A DNA stretch of 64,000 nt from Gracilaria gracilis. Taxonomy: Eukaryota; Rhodophyta; Florideophyceae; Gracilariales; Gracilariaceae. The stretch spans positions 62,001 through 126,000 of the forward strand of contig JARGSG010000132.1 in NCBI GenBank assembly GCA_030374805.1, given 5' to 3'. Below, in pieces: positions 40,832 through 51,360 of the stretch. The translations under genes and the position numbers were made by a program. The notes below the pieces were generated by a model. That model did no database searches. It was given only the letters and a program-made list of their open reading frames with translations, and was not told the DNA's origin. How positions within the stretch are numbered: position 1 is the first letter of the stretch; each line of letters begins with the position of its first letter.

Positions 40832-42335
40832 ATGGCTTTCATCTCTCTACCGTTCACAGGCCAAAGACCGTTGCGTTCATCGAGTAGGTACTACTCACTC
40901 CAGATGTGTGCGACAAACGCTCCAAAGCCTTCAAATGAAGGAAATGAACCCAAAACATCTCCCCAAACCCCTGACGCACCCGCACCGCAATCGAAGGAGT
41001 ACACGGCAGCAGAAGTGGAGGCTCTACGTAAGAAACGCGCGCTAATGTTTGCAAATCGCAAGGTACCTTACTTCAAACCATTGATGCAGCACAATTTTCA
41101 CTCACTAGACTGTCTGCCTAACATAACTCATATTCTCTTGTATTCATGAATGGCCAAATCTTTCAGTACACTCAAGGATGTTAAAACCCCAATTCCATAA
41201 AACCTTAGGCCTGTTTCGGACTCGAACGCTTCAGACAGTGCGTGGTGGTTGTTTGGAACTCAACACATATTACCTTAAAAAGAAGCCTTCAAGATACGAA
41301 TGAGCGATCAATGCAGGAAATGTATAGACACGCCATATAGCTTCTGCTTCCCGGGATCCTGAAATCAATAATAGGAGGTTTTTCGTCTTCTTCAGTATTG
41401 TAGGCCACCAGTTTTCTATTACTAAACTGAAGCCGTGCTTCGTATGAAGCTTTCCCTCTTGAGGAAGTCCAAAACTTTCTTTGTGCCATGTCGAATCGCA
41501 TGCGTTTCGCTTAACACAATCCCAATTGTCATCGCAAACATATTATAGTCCCGATTCCTATCCCACGGGCGCTCAACTGTTCAAAGATACATCAACATGA
41601 CTCCCAAGCTAATTTGCAAGTACATACAAAGTTTCTTGGACTCGGGTTCGATTGGAACGTGTCCATGGTTGATATTGGCCTTGAAGTGAGGTCTCGTTGC
41701 CTTGGCGGTTGGTGTGATCCGGGGATCAAAGACGCTGTGAAAGTGACAGTACTTCTTTCCTCTTTACTGTGGTAGATCGTTCCTTGTTCCGAAACTCTGA
41801 GAGTTCTCCTTTTACTTTTCTCTCTTTGGGAATTCCAAAAACTTTCGTGCCCCCTGCCTTAGCATGTATACGAATAACTTTCCGCTGATTTCTTCATGAG
41901 TTCCTGTACCAGCTGAGACAGTGCTCACAGCCTACTCGTACTGTTCCCATCGTGACATACCACCTTTGATTCTTTCGCCCTCTATTTCTCGTTTCTCTTT
42001 ATGAACCTCAATTTCCTATTTTGTTTAAGTTGAAGGAAGCTACTTTGGCAAAGGAAAATACTTTGCTCTCGACTGGAAGACCAAGTACTTCTACGATCAC
42101 TGTGGTATCAATTTGATTAAGCACAATACCTTTGATCAGCTGATCATTATGATACCCATCACCGGCGCGTTTGAAATGAGTATGTTGTTATGTTGTGCAG
42201 CTCGTCCACATAGGAATATGTTAAGCGTTTGTGCCGCTTAAGACATAAGAGTTTCTTCTTCTTCTTTACTGTGGACGCTGTGTTCTAATTCCTAACACAA
42301 CAGATGATTATCCTACAGATACTTCTCTTTCCTAA
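40832..42335 (+). CDS. Probable plastid-targeted small protein, spliced: join(40832..41027,42030..42179,42304..42335)
   Basis: Exon 1 begins MAFISLPFTGQRPLRSSSRY, a plastid-type leader, then a Pro/Ser/Thr linker and EYTAAEVEAL. A GTAAGA donor at 41028 (phase 1) joins to the TTTAAG acceptor at 42029. Exon 2 reads EGSYFGKGKYFALDWKTKYF and continues HCGINLIKHNTFDQLIIMIP..., which looks like real coding and lies far from any other frame. A GTATGT donor (42180) and CACAACAG acceptor (42303) give a short last exon ending TAA at 42335. The product is 125 aa. Exons 1 and 2 fit in phase; exon 3 lies inside a LINE-like fragment and is the weakest part. I do not recognise the family; function unknown beyond probable plastid location. 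Confidence 0.5.
41278..41501 (-). repeat. LINE-like 3'-end fragment, copy A
   Basis: On the minus strand one frame reads RHGTKKVLDFLKRESF, the same C-terminal motif seen in copies C and D. Lies in the first intron of the plastid-type gene. Confidence 0.45.
41745..41860 (-). repeat. LINE-like 3'-end fragment, copy B
   Basis: Minus strand reads GTKVFGIPKREK followed by the tail CCACAGTAAAGAGGAAAGAAG, a degenerate copy of the same terminus. Confidence 0.4.
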
Positions 42336-42612
42336 GGAAGGCCAGAATCTCTTTCGGTGCTTTCAGTATTAATGACTTCAGGCTTTTGCTCCGCTGGCCA
42401 CGAAAGAACCTTCGCCGGCTTGTATTAGTACGCGGGCAACGTAGCGCAATATGATCACAGTCCTTTTTCCCTCCCAACACACAGTTGCATCGTAGTACTT
42501 TTTCGTTCATATAACTTGCGACTGGATGCAGCAAAGTAGTGTGGTTTGTGTCCCACTGAGCTAACGTAACTTCTGCGTATCTCAATCCTTTCAAACTTAC
42601 TTGGTTCCCCAA
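42247..42612 (-). pseudogene. LINE-like (non-LTR) fragment, copy C, with zinc-finger C-terminus
   Basis: Minus frame 42612-42313 (99 aa) contains RCNCVLGGKKDCDHIALRCP followed by SRRRF, matching the 'C.CG....d..Hi.l.CP....R' tail found after reverse transcriptase in many LINEs. It ends EILAFLRKEKYL. Downstream on the same strand is a CCACAGTAAAGAAGAAGAAG tail, a GAA microsatellite of the kind that ends some LINEs. 5'-truncated; no RT core. Confidence 0.5.
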
Positions 42613-42640
42613 CCCACCGGCAACAAACTACGGTTTTACA

Positions 42641-43028
42641 TAAGAGTTTATTTCTTCTTCTATATTGTGAGCAACAGTACCTTAGTTGCGATACTGTAGT
42701 AGAGTTTCAAACGGAGCTCTCTCTTTAAGAAGGCCAAGAACTTTTGAGTGTCGTGTCTAGTAAGGGACTTAATCGACGCTTTCGCGGTTCGTGGTATTCC
42801 AGCCATGAGCCCCGGTCTCGAACGGTTATTCAAGACACATCTGAATACAAATTGTTCAGGATCTCGTTTGGCCTTTGTAGCGAGAGTTTCTTTACTGTGG
42901 ACTTTGGTGTTCAACATTGAACTCAATGAGGAAGAAAAAGACAGGGTTTCCATAAGAGCCAGTGGGCCTGGGTACGGAAGCCAGTTCTCAAATCTTATAG
43001 GGATGCAATATATAATGCTGCAGCCCAA
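42641..43028 (-). pseudogene. LINE-like fragment, copy D
   Basis: Minus frame 43028-42660 has TRHDTQKFLAFLKRELRL, the same terminal motif, then a short (GAA) tail ending AAATAAACTCTT. A further CCACAGTAAAGAAACTC tail lies inside it near 42885-42905, suggesting one fragment inserted next to another. Confidence 0.45.
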
Positions 43029-43610
43029 TGAGATGGTAGAGCAGCATAAGTTGTGCTGCGTAACTGTTGTTTACACGATGGAGCTTCCTGCCGTCCTTCG
43101 CAAACGAGTAGCTCCTCAAAACTTGATAACATACAACCTCACCATGCATATAAAAAATCTCGGCCATAACATGACTTGGCGCTACCTTTGCACAGTGGAA
43201 TAACACAAAGGAAACATGGATGGTTTAAGAGAAATACAAATCAAACGCCGATGATGAACATCATGAGCTTGACCACGGACGGGCTCTAAAGCAACAATAC
43301 ATAGCTTGATGTACAAATATGTAGTCAAGACAACTATCATTTGATAGAAAAACAAATACAAAAGTGAAAGAGTTTGGTGGTGAAAGGAGCACACTAACTG
43401 AACAAGACTGGATGTTCGACGGCGCTCAAATCAACCTTAGGGAGGTTATCACAACGATATCATTATCAATAAACCCCTCCTTTGAACACAAGGCAAGAGT
43501 GTGAAAACATCCCTGTAAGGCTTCGTTTCACAGTGAACGATAACGTTCTTTCCTTGATCGCAAAACACGATCATCATGAGAGGACAGATTGATGTTCCGT
43601 TTGGGGACCC
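43029..43610. other. Intergenic; nothing recognised
   Basis: 3' flank of the C2H2 gene below; AT-rich, no motif. Confidence 0.35.
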
Positions 43611-45305
43611 TTAAGAGTGGGGTTCCGTAGTGCCAGGACTAATCGCGGCATACAGCCGCAAGAATATGTCTCTGCTGATCACGATAGGCGAGTTCCACAT
43701 CACCTCTAGCTGCTGCTGACGTTGGGCAAACTGGTGCCAGCGGTCTTCCAAGTGAGCCTTCACGTTGATCTCCTCTTTGATTTTAGGTTTCTTCTGCCCC
43801 AACAGCGCAACATGCGTCTGGTCAAGGCATACGGTGCTCACTAATGCCCGTACGTCCTCGACCAGACGAAACCCCTTTCCCTGGTTCACGGCAGATGGAG
43901 AGCAGGCGCCCGGGTATTGCTGCTCGTCAATCTTCTTCAAATGAGGGGGTGGCTGAAGGGCAGACTTTCGACGTTGCTTCCGCCCACCCGACCTTCGTCC
44001 CTTATTGTGCACGCGGAGATGGCGCACCAAACTTGACTGCCACATGAATGGTTTTCCGCAGCCAGGCACATCACACCTGAAAGGATGTTCGTTGCGGTGC
44101 GCCCTTTCATGAACCGTGAGGTTGTAGCGCCTGGCAAACCGTCTTCCACACCCGCTATAACTGCAAACGTGCACATCAGCCGGGTTCATGTCCTCAACCC
44201 GCGTTCGTCGCCTCTTCCGTTGCTGTTGCGACTCCCCTTCTTGCGAGGGCTTCGCAACCTTCTTCGACGACCTCTTGCGTTTTGCACGCTTCTTTGGTTT
44301 AGGAGAATCATCTGGGCTTCGTTGCATTGGAGCGTTTAGTTCAGGAGCGCTTTCATCCAGGGCGTTCTGGTCAGCGGGAACTTCAACCTGAGGCTGACTC
44401 GGAAAGGTCGAGCGCGCCATCGAGTTCGGAGCCTGTGTCCATACCCTCACGTCGTGTGCTCGCTGAGCCCCGTTTTGAACCATCTGCGTTCCACACTGTT
44501 CCACGGTATCAGCATCACCAGTTGGAGGCTTCGACGGAACGTCTTCCTTGCGTCTTTCTTCATAAACGCGAAGACCTTCGGCAGCATAATCTTGACCCAA
44601 GAGCTCCTTAAACAAACTTTCTTTGGTTTGGTTCGATGACAGTCTTACCTTGTCCTCTGGGGGAAGAGGTGCGAACATTTGGTCAAGATAATCGTCATCT
44701 GAGATAATCATGGGGACTGACTCGTCGTTTCCCATGGTCTCCCCACACTCCTGATGTTCTAGTCCTTCCGTTTCGTTTACCGGGACCTCCGGCAGCAGCT
44801 CGCAAAACAGGCTTGTAAGTGGCTTCCTTTCGGACAATCTGCTTCGATCCTCTTTGGGCAGAGGCATAAACATGAGGTCCAGATAATCTTCATCTGGCAG
44901 GCCTGAGGGGTCAAACGGCTCATCGCTTACCCCCTCATCCCCTGCCCCACACGTTCCGGCATTTCCAACATTCTCAGCACATACCTTCCTTACTTCTGTT
45001 ACTTCTTCAAATCGTTCTGCAATGCTCGGCAGTCCTGCCGTGGAGGAACCAGGCACGTTTTCACGTCCATTACCATTGATCGTATCATCCTTGGCATCTG
45101 ACGCTCCTCTAATAGTAATCCCGTTGTCACACTCTGAGGCCACAATCGCTTCCACGAGCCCTCTGTTGATCTTCCTATAAGTTCCACGGGTTTTCGCTTG
45201 CTCAGTTGGTGGGGAATGAAAAGCGACGGCAGCACACGGGTACACACCGGGAAACCCGGCCGTAGTGGCGATATTCGCATCATGACATTCAAATGAACCG
45301 AACAT
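43611..45305 (-). CDS. Two-finger C2H2 transcription factor with a duplicated acidic motif
   Basis: 564 residues. The N-terminal half is acidic and disordered but contains the same block twice: DEDYLDLMFMPLPKEDR...LTSLFCELLPE (about 140-180) and DDDYLDQMFAPLPPEDK...KESLFKELLGQ (about 200-240). A basic stretch (KPKKRAKRKRSSKK) follows, then two C2H2 fingers: C-SYSG-C-x12-H-x3-H and C-DVPG-C-x12-H-x3-H (about 380-440), joined by a RNEHPF linker, and a basic tail (KGRRSGGRKQRRK). A C-terminal region (VALLGQKKPKIKEEINVKA) with helices ends the protein. A nuclear regulator is likely; the acidic, aromatic repeats look like activation or docking segments (inference). Single exon. Confidence 0.75.
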   Translation of the reverse strand: MFGSFECHDANIATTAGFPGVYPCAAVAFHSPPTEQAKTRGTYRKINRGLVEAIVASECDNGITIRGASDAKDDTINGNGRENVPGSSTAGLPSIAERFEEVTEVRKVCAENVGNAGTCGAGDEGVSDEPFDPSGLPDEDYLDLMFMPLPKEDRSRLSERKPLTSLFCELLPEVPVNETEGLEHQECGETMGNDESVPMIISDDDYLDQMFAPLPPEDKVRLSSNQTKESLFKELLGQDYAAEGLRVYEERRKEDVPSKPPTGDADTVEQCGTQMVQNGAQRAHDVRVWTQAPNSMARSTFPSQPQVEVPADQNALDESAPELNAPMQRSPDDSPKPKKRAKRKRSSKKVAKPSQEGESQQQRKRRRTRVEDMNPADVHVCSYSGCGRRFARRYNLTVHERAHRNEHPFRCDVPGCGKPFMWQSSLVRHLRVHNKGRRSGGRKQRRKSALQPPPHLKKIDEQQYPGACSPSAVNQGKGFRLVEDVRALVSTVCLDQTHVALLGQKKPKIKEEINVKAHLEDRWHQFAQRQQQLEVMWNSPIVISRDIFLRLYAAISPGTTEPHS

Positions 45306-47267
45306 ACTGCTAATAATCCCAATTGCTATTCAGCCTCAAACTCACACAAAATGGTAGATTATGCTAAGTCAAACCTGTGTGAATGAACATGGAACAGAGG
45401 GGAGGGAATATTAATAACAAAGGAGGAACAAGAAGTCCGGGTGTTACAGGAAGACTGAATCCCCATGGTATAGAAAAGATGCAAACGAACCTGGGTCAGA
45501 TGTTGACGAAGATAATGTATCCAAACTCACGAAAGTGTACTGCGATAAACAATTCTCAAGAAACGAGGGGAGAGGCAGAGACGAAGAGGGGCGACCAAGT
45601 CGACAACGAGCGAATCTCTAGCGGTAAACAGGAGACAACCGACCTATTTATATTGCCATGCCATCAACCAAATGCAAATGAAAGATATACGATGAGTGTG
45701 ACAGCCAGAGATGTTGAAATGCTAACAGAAAAAGCTCTCCTCTGTGACCTCTCCCTTTCCCTCAAGAATATCTGAACATCATAGTGGAGCTCACAGCTAA
45801 CAAACGAGCATTGCACATCTGGGAGTTGAGACGCAATGCCTGAGACTGGCATTTCTCCGCTTCTCTCCAAACTCATCTTCTCCCGTGACGCTCCCGAAAA
45901 AGTATCGGCAAGAAACTGCATTCAACAGAGTGCATTCACTTGATTCCCACATCGCAAGAGCTATCTCGTCGCGGAGAACTTTGGTGCGTCCCAGTCATTG
46001 GTTAGAAAGTGGTTATGATAGCGTTCAAGACACACGAGGACTGCATTTGACACCATGAAGTGAAGCATTTCAACATCGAATGCGGCTTCTTCCCAGATAT
46101 GATTGATCACCATTTTTTTCTTGGTGACGAGAGAGGAATGAAGTTCACAGTGAAGAAACTGGAACCTTGACCTCAAGCTGTATTTCCCACGGCAGTTCCG
46201 AGCGTGTTCATACTCGATGACGCGTGATTTCGGACATCTTCAAAAGCCTGACAATGAGCCATGCGTCGTTGTAAGTTGTCGTGAATTGCTTTCAATCAGA
46301 AGACAGGTGGTTCGCGTGGAGCCGTGGTTGTTACAATCAGCAAGCGGTTCGTCGATCATCTTTGAATCGTCACATTTGAATGAACGTTTTCTCTAGATTA
46401 ATCTCAAGTCACGCGCGAACCGTTAACTAACTTTTCCGTGCGATGAACAATACCAAAGTTGAACTTCAGTAGGCCAAAGTTTACTGCGATGAAACAAAAT
46501 TAGCGAAGACGGGATCAAGCGGTATGATTCCTGCGGCTCCTATTGGTTTACCTCTTCGTCATCGAACAGACTCAGTAAGTGTTGCGGCTGTTTTTCTTTG
46601 CCTTCTGGGCGGTTGCACGAATTTGTCAGCATGAAGTTGTCAGCTGTGAAATGCATCTGGTCGCAGTCGTAACAGAGGTTTTTTTCCGCTTTACTGTTGT
46701 GCTGTATGCATGGTGTGAACCCAACAAAGAAGAAGAAGAAGAAGCACTGTGTGAAACCATGTACCGGCAATTTGCTGAGCTTGGCGCACAGTTTATCCGG
46801 CCTTCCTTCACAATAACGAAATAAGCTAAAGGTCGGTTCTCAAGCGAAGCAAAAATTCAAGGGTCGCTTCTGCTGGGCGGAGATCAGATGGATTAGTAAT
46901 CCAGGGTAGAACTAGAACAAATTATATACATGAGTCCGGTCTTCTTGTAACTGCGTTAAATTTAGGGAGCAGGATATTGAAGTCCATAACTCTACACACT
47001 GTACATAATTATGAATGACAATGATATCTGCCTTTTGGTAAGCGGTTTTATTTATTTATCTTTTTGTGGCGCTTTGTATACTAAAAAAGAGCACGAACAA
47101 CCGACGGCGGTTGAGGAAAGAGGACCTACGAAGATGTCGTGAAGAAGTCATTCTTCTATTCATGTTTCGCTGTTGAGGTTCTTAACACTTCTAGCACAGC
47201 AAGAGCTCTAGTTGGTACCGTTTTGGTTCCCTCGCGTGACAGTTTCAACGACGAAGCCTTTTCAGGA
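45306..47267. other. Long intergenic region without a supported gene
   Basis: A 130-aa plus frame (45383-45775) has no motif. A minus frame 46770-46540 contains CYDCDQMHFTADNF, a short Cys/His stretch, next to a (GAA)n run at about 46726-46745; it may be a retroelement scrap. The rest is AT-rich, with the NVL promoter and leader near the right end. Confidence 0.3.
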
Positions 47268-49667
47268 ATGACTGTGCGGCGTGGAGCAGTTAAAGACAAG
47301 AGAGCTGTCTCTGCTCTCGTTGATGCAATACGTGCTGGCGGGTGAGTCAATGATCACATTTCGACAACAACTAAGCATGGTCTAACCACTATAAAACACT
47401 TATGCCCAACCTTTAACAGCTTGCAACGTGATGACCTTGAAGGGGCAATTCAGCTCTTATCTCGAACACTACCGGATGCTGCCCGTCTTCCTCAACCAGC
47501 TCTGAGGATACTCGCAAAGAACTCTATGCGTCAAGCAAGCAAAATTGTCCCTGTCCAACCATTAGAAAGTCCACCGCGCCCTGTCCCGGCAGCCAGGCCA
47601 GATTTCGCTGAGGCTCTGAAGACGCCAGAGCAAGCCGCCAATTCCAATGATCTTCTACCATCCGTTCGCCCAAAGACCCCAGGAGGCACAGGTTCAAATA
47701 TTCGCAAGAGAAGACGTTTATCTCGAGCTCCCCTTGACGGCGGGGAACCCTTTGAGCAATCACGAATACAGTCGTTTCAAGTTTCACGACCTTGCGAGCG
47801 ACTTGATGATGTTGGCGGCATTTCAGCTGTTCTAGAAACGATTCGAGAACTTGTTGAGTGGCCACTCGTTCATATTCGCCTTTACGGCCATTTGGGGGTC
47901 AGCCCTCCAAGAGGTATCCTGCTGCATGGACCTCCAGGCTGCGGGAAGACACTACTTGCACATGCCATCGCAGGTGAACTTGGCGTATCGTTTTTGCGGG
48001 TTTCCGGACCTGAAATTGTTTCCGGGATGTCTGGCGAGAGTGAACGTAAGCTACGAGGACTTTTTTCAGAAGCAGTTCGTTTGCAGCCAAGCATCATATT
48101 CATAGATGAAGTCGATGCTATTGCTTCCAGAAGAGAAGGTGCGAGCAAAGATATGGAAAGGCGAATTGTTTCGCAACTGCTTTCATGTGTTGATGGACTG
48201 TCCTTACAAAACAATGAAGCTAACGGAAAAGAAGCCGAATGTCAAAGTGAAATATCGTTGAAGCCTGATGGCCACGGAATGGATGAACGAAAGGAAAGAG
48301 AAGGAAAGAGTTCAAACCCTGACTCTTTTACTTCAGTTATAGTCATTGCGGCCACAAATCGACCTGAGTCTCTTGAGCCCGCTTTGAGAAGAGCTGGTCG
48401 TTTTGATCGAGAGATTGAACTAGGAGCACCAGACCAGGAGGCCAGAGGTGCAATTTTGAAGAAGCTTTGTCGCAGCTTGAGACTAGGGGGTGATTTTGAC
48501 GTTGAGACTCTGGCAAAACGCACTGCAGGGTATGTGGGAGCCGACTTGCATCTCTTGACGAAAGAGGCAGGGCTCGCTTGTATTAGACGTCTTGCCAAAA
48601 ATCCTGCTTTAAAGTCTTGGTTTTGCCGGGGACTAGAACAAAATGCTGATGGTCTCGGGGAAACGAATCGCAGTATGACAGACCAGGAACGAGAAGGATG
48701 CGCAATTGATATGAACGACTTTGTAGAAGCACTTGAGACGACACAGCCCTCTGCTTTGCGAGAAGGATTTGCGACAAGGCCAAATGTTTCTTGGGCGAAT
48801 ATCGGTTCCCTGGAGGAAGTTCGTGAAGAAATGATGATGGCAATTGTACAGCCTATTCGAAGACCAGAACTTTTCACTTCACTGGGACTGCATGCACCGG
48901 CTGGAGTGCTACTATATGGTCCCCCTGGGTGTGGGAAAACTCTACTCGCTAAGGCTGTGGCTTCGGAGAGTGGAGCCAACTTTATCTCCGTGAAGGGGCC
49001 GGAACTGTTAAGCAAGTACGTTGGAGACAGCGAGTTAGCTGTGAGAAAGGTTTTTGCTCGAGCTCGTTCCAGTGCACCGTGCATCATTTTCTTCGATGAA
49101 TTAGATGCTCTTGCCCCTCGACGTGGTGCTGGAGGTGGCAGTGACTCGTCTGGAGCTTCGGAGAGGGTTGTCAATATGCTTCTCACCGAAATGGATGGCT
49201 TTTCGGAACGGAAACAAGTGTTCTTAATCGCTGCCACCAATAGACCAGACATAATAGATCCTGCTATGCTACGACCAGGTCGGCTGGACAAACTTGTATA
49301 CGTCCCGCTCCCAGATGCCGATGGTCGTGCAAGTATCCTTCGTACTTTAATCAAGGGTGTGAAGATTGCAAACACCGTTAACGTTGACTTACTCGCGAAG
49401 AACCCCTCCTGCAATGGTTACTCAGGGGCTGACATACAAGCACTAATCAGGACCGCCGGTGAGAATTGTTTGAGGGAAGAAATGGGGGCCATGACAGATC
49501 GTGAAGAGACCCAAATGACCCAAATCGAGCAACGGCACTTTGATTACGCTTTAAAGATTGTTTTGCCATCGGTGTCAAGTCGTGATGCTGAGCGCTATCG
49601 ACATATGGAAAACTGGCTGAGAAAGACTCGCGGGCATTTGAAGAAGGAAAGTTCTGTCGAGGAGTAG
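47268..49667 (+). CDS. NVL/Rix7-type AAA-ATPase, spliced: join(47268..47341,47420..49667)
   Basis: 773 residues. Exon 1 (MTVRRGAVKDKRAVSALVDA...) joins exon 2 across a 78-bp intron (GTGAGT...TTTAACAG); the frame is also open upstream to 47139, so the start is a choice based on family-like content. Two AAA modules follow: D1 with Walker A GPPGCGKT (about 195) and IIFIDEVDAI, plus the SGMSGESERKLR and SKDMERRIVSQLL stretches typical of NVL; D2 with GPPGCGKT (about 525), IIFFDELDAL and SERVVNMLLTEMDGF. Rix7/NVL strips factors from pre-60S ribosomes in the nucleolus. Cdc48 is the nearest alternative but lacks these D1 details. Confidence 0.9.
47342..47419 (+). other. Intron of the NVL/Rix7-like gene
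   Basis: 78 bp, GTGAGT...CTTTAACAG, phase 2, joining AIRAG and LQRDDLEG in frame. Confidence 0.7.
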
Positions 49668-50170
49668 CGATTAGTTTCAATCAGCTCTGAAATCTTAGAC
49701 CTTGACCACTATTCTCTTGTTGGTAACAAAGGACTTCCATGTCGTCATGGTCACGACGGTCGTACCCTTCCAAACCAGCTGTCAATGTGCAAAGTACGAT
49801 GATGCAATTGGATTGGTTATGGTTTTCGTCTGTGGCTTCCATGTCTCCACGTGTATGGAGGAGAAGCTTTTGGTTGGACCAATCCATCCCTGTCCATCGC
49901 CTGAGAGCCCCTTCGTCCGTCAACGAACAATCGCCCTGGTCAGAAGCTGAGCACCATCCATTTCATCGCTTCCACCTTCGCACGAACTCACTGACACTGC
50001 CTTTAGGCTCCTCAAGTAGAGCGGCCACCTTTTCGGGACCCCGGAGACAACCTTCTCTTCTATTCGATTCCGAAACTTAAGGCCTCTCCTCAGTTGCTCC
50101 TGTGAAGCTTGTTCAAGACATTGTCATTGAACCTGTTGCAACTCTTTGCCCGACATCATTGTATTCCATA
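49668..50170. other. Intergenic; 5' region of the phosphatase gene
   Basis: Short frames without motifs. The phosphatase frame is open from 50102, but the plastid leader starts at 50171. Confidence 0.35.
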
Positions 50171-51232
50171 ATGGCTTTTGTTCCTGCATTTTCTAAGAGC
50201 ACCACAACGTTTGTTCCTGCCGAGAAGTTCACTACCACCAAACGCCATATTTTCCAATCTGCAAAGCAAGCCGAGCGAAGCGTGGTTCGTGGACAACCTC
50301 GTATGACTGTGGCTCCAGATATGGCTTCGATTACACAGGTGGCGAAGCTCACAAGCCCATCCCAACTCCTGTCGAAAACAAGTATTTTCATTTTCGATTG
50401 CGATGGTGTTGTCTGGCGTGGCGATTCTGTCATTGACCGAGTTCCCGAAGTTCTGGAGTATGTGCGCTCACTAGGGAAACAAGTATTCTTCGTCACAAAT
50501 AACTCCACGAAAAGCCGGGCCGGATATCTAAAGAAGTTTACAAAGCTTGGGTTGGATGCCCAAGCAGAGGAGATATTCTCCTCTAGCTTCGCAGCAGCTG
50601 CCTATCTCGAGCAGACTAATTTCAAAGCCACTGGAAAAAAGGTGTACGTCATCGGCGAGGTGGGTATTCCGGAGGAACTAGACCTGCTTGGTATTCCGTA
50701 CATTGGTGGCCCGGCTGATGCTGAAAAACAACCAAACATGGCTTTTGGCGGTCGACTGGAACACGATCATGATGTAGGAGCAGTCATTGTAGGATTTGAT
50801 CGGCACATCAACTACTACAAGATTCAATATGCACAGCTATGTATTAACGAGAACCCGGGTTGCAAGTTCATCGCTACTAATCTTGATGCTGTCACACACT
50901 TGACGGATGCCCAAGAGTGGGCTGGCAATGGCTCCATGGTTGGTGCGATCAAAGGCTGTACGGGTAAGGAACCAATCTTGGTAGGCAAGCCGTCTTCGCT
51001 CATGATTGATTACATTGTCTCTAAGTACGGTATATCTCGTGACGAAATCTGTATGGTTGGCGACCGACTTGACACTGATGTTTTGTTCGGAAAGGACAAT
51101 GGGTTATCCAGCGTGTTGACTCTGACTGGTGTGACAACCGAAGATAAGCTCTTGTCTCCTAATAACAAAATCAAACCGGACTACTACGTCAATGGCATAG
51201 CGGACTTTCTTCCGAAACCCGAACTCAACTGA
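50171..51232 (+). CDS. Plastid phosphoglycolate phosphatase-like HAD hydrolase
   Basis: 353 residues from ATG 50171 (MAFVPAFSKSTTTFVPAEKF), a plastid-type leader of about 70 residues. The HAD domain starts FIFDCDGVVWRGD (DxD nucleophile motif I), with VFFVTNNSTKSRAGY (motif II, Thr/Ser plus the NNSTKSR block of the p-nitrophenylphosphatase/PGP group), the C2-type cap region with FDRHINYYKIQYAQLCI, KPSSLMIDYI (motif III Lys) and MVGDRLDTDVLFG (motif IV). This layout fits PGLP1-type 2-phosphoglycolate phosphatase, the first step of photorespiration in the plastid; a pyridoxal-phosphate phosphatase activity is the alternative in this family. Single exon; AATAAA at about 51307. Confidence 0.85.
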   Translation: MAFVPAFSKSTTTFVPAEKFTTTKRHIFQSAKQAERSVVRGQPRMTVAPDMASITQVAKLTSPSQLLSKTSIFIFDCDGVVWRGDSVIDRVPEVLEYVRSLGKQVFFVTNNSTKSRAGYLKKFTKLGLDAQAEEIFSSSFAAAAYLEQTNFKATGKKVYVIGEVGIPEELDLLGIPYIGGPADAEKQPNMAFGGRLEHDHDVGAVIVGFDRHINYYKIQYAQLCINENPGCKFIATNLDAVTHLTDAQEWAGNGSMVGAIKGCTGKEPILVGKPSSLMIDYIVSKYGISRDEICMVGDRLDTDVLFGKDNGLSSVLTLTGVTTEDKLLSPNNKIKPDYYVNGIADFLPKPELN

Positions 51233-51360
51233 GATCAAGGTTTATCAGTATGATCCTACATGTACAAATGTTATTAAGCATCCCTGAAGAGAAATTTTGG
51301 GCAGCAATAAAGCTTGAACTAGAGCAAACAGAAGATGAACATGAGAAGCCCATTCGGTAA

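Noticed and set aside
41063..41149. GTACCT at 41063 as donor of the plastid-type gene
   Set aside because: Leaves phase 0, which does not fit the open frame of exon 2; GTAAGA at 41028 does.
48242..49414. 390-codon minus ORF opposite the NVL-like gene
   Set aside because: Antisense shadow of a strongly conserved AAA-ATPase.
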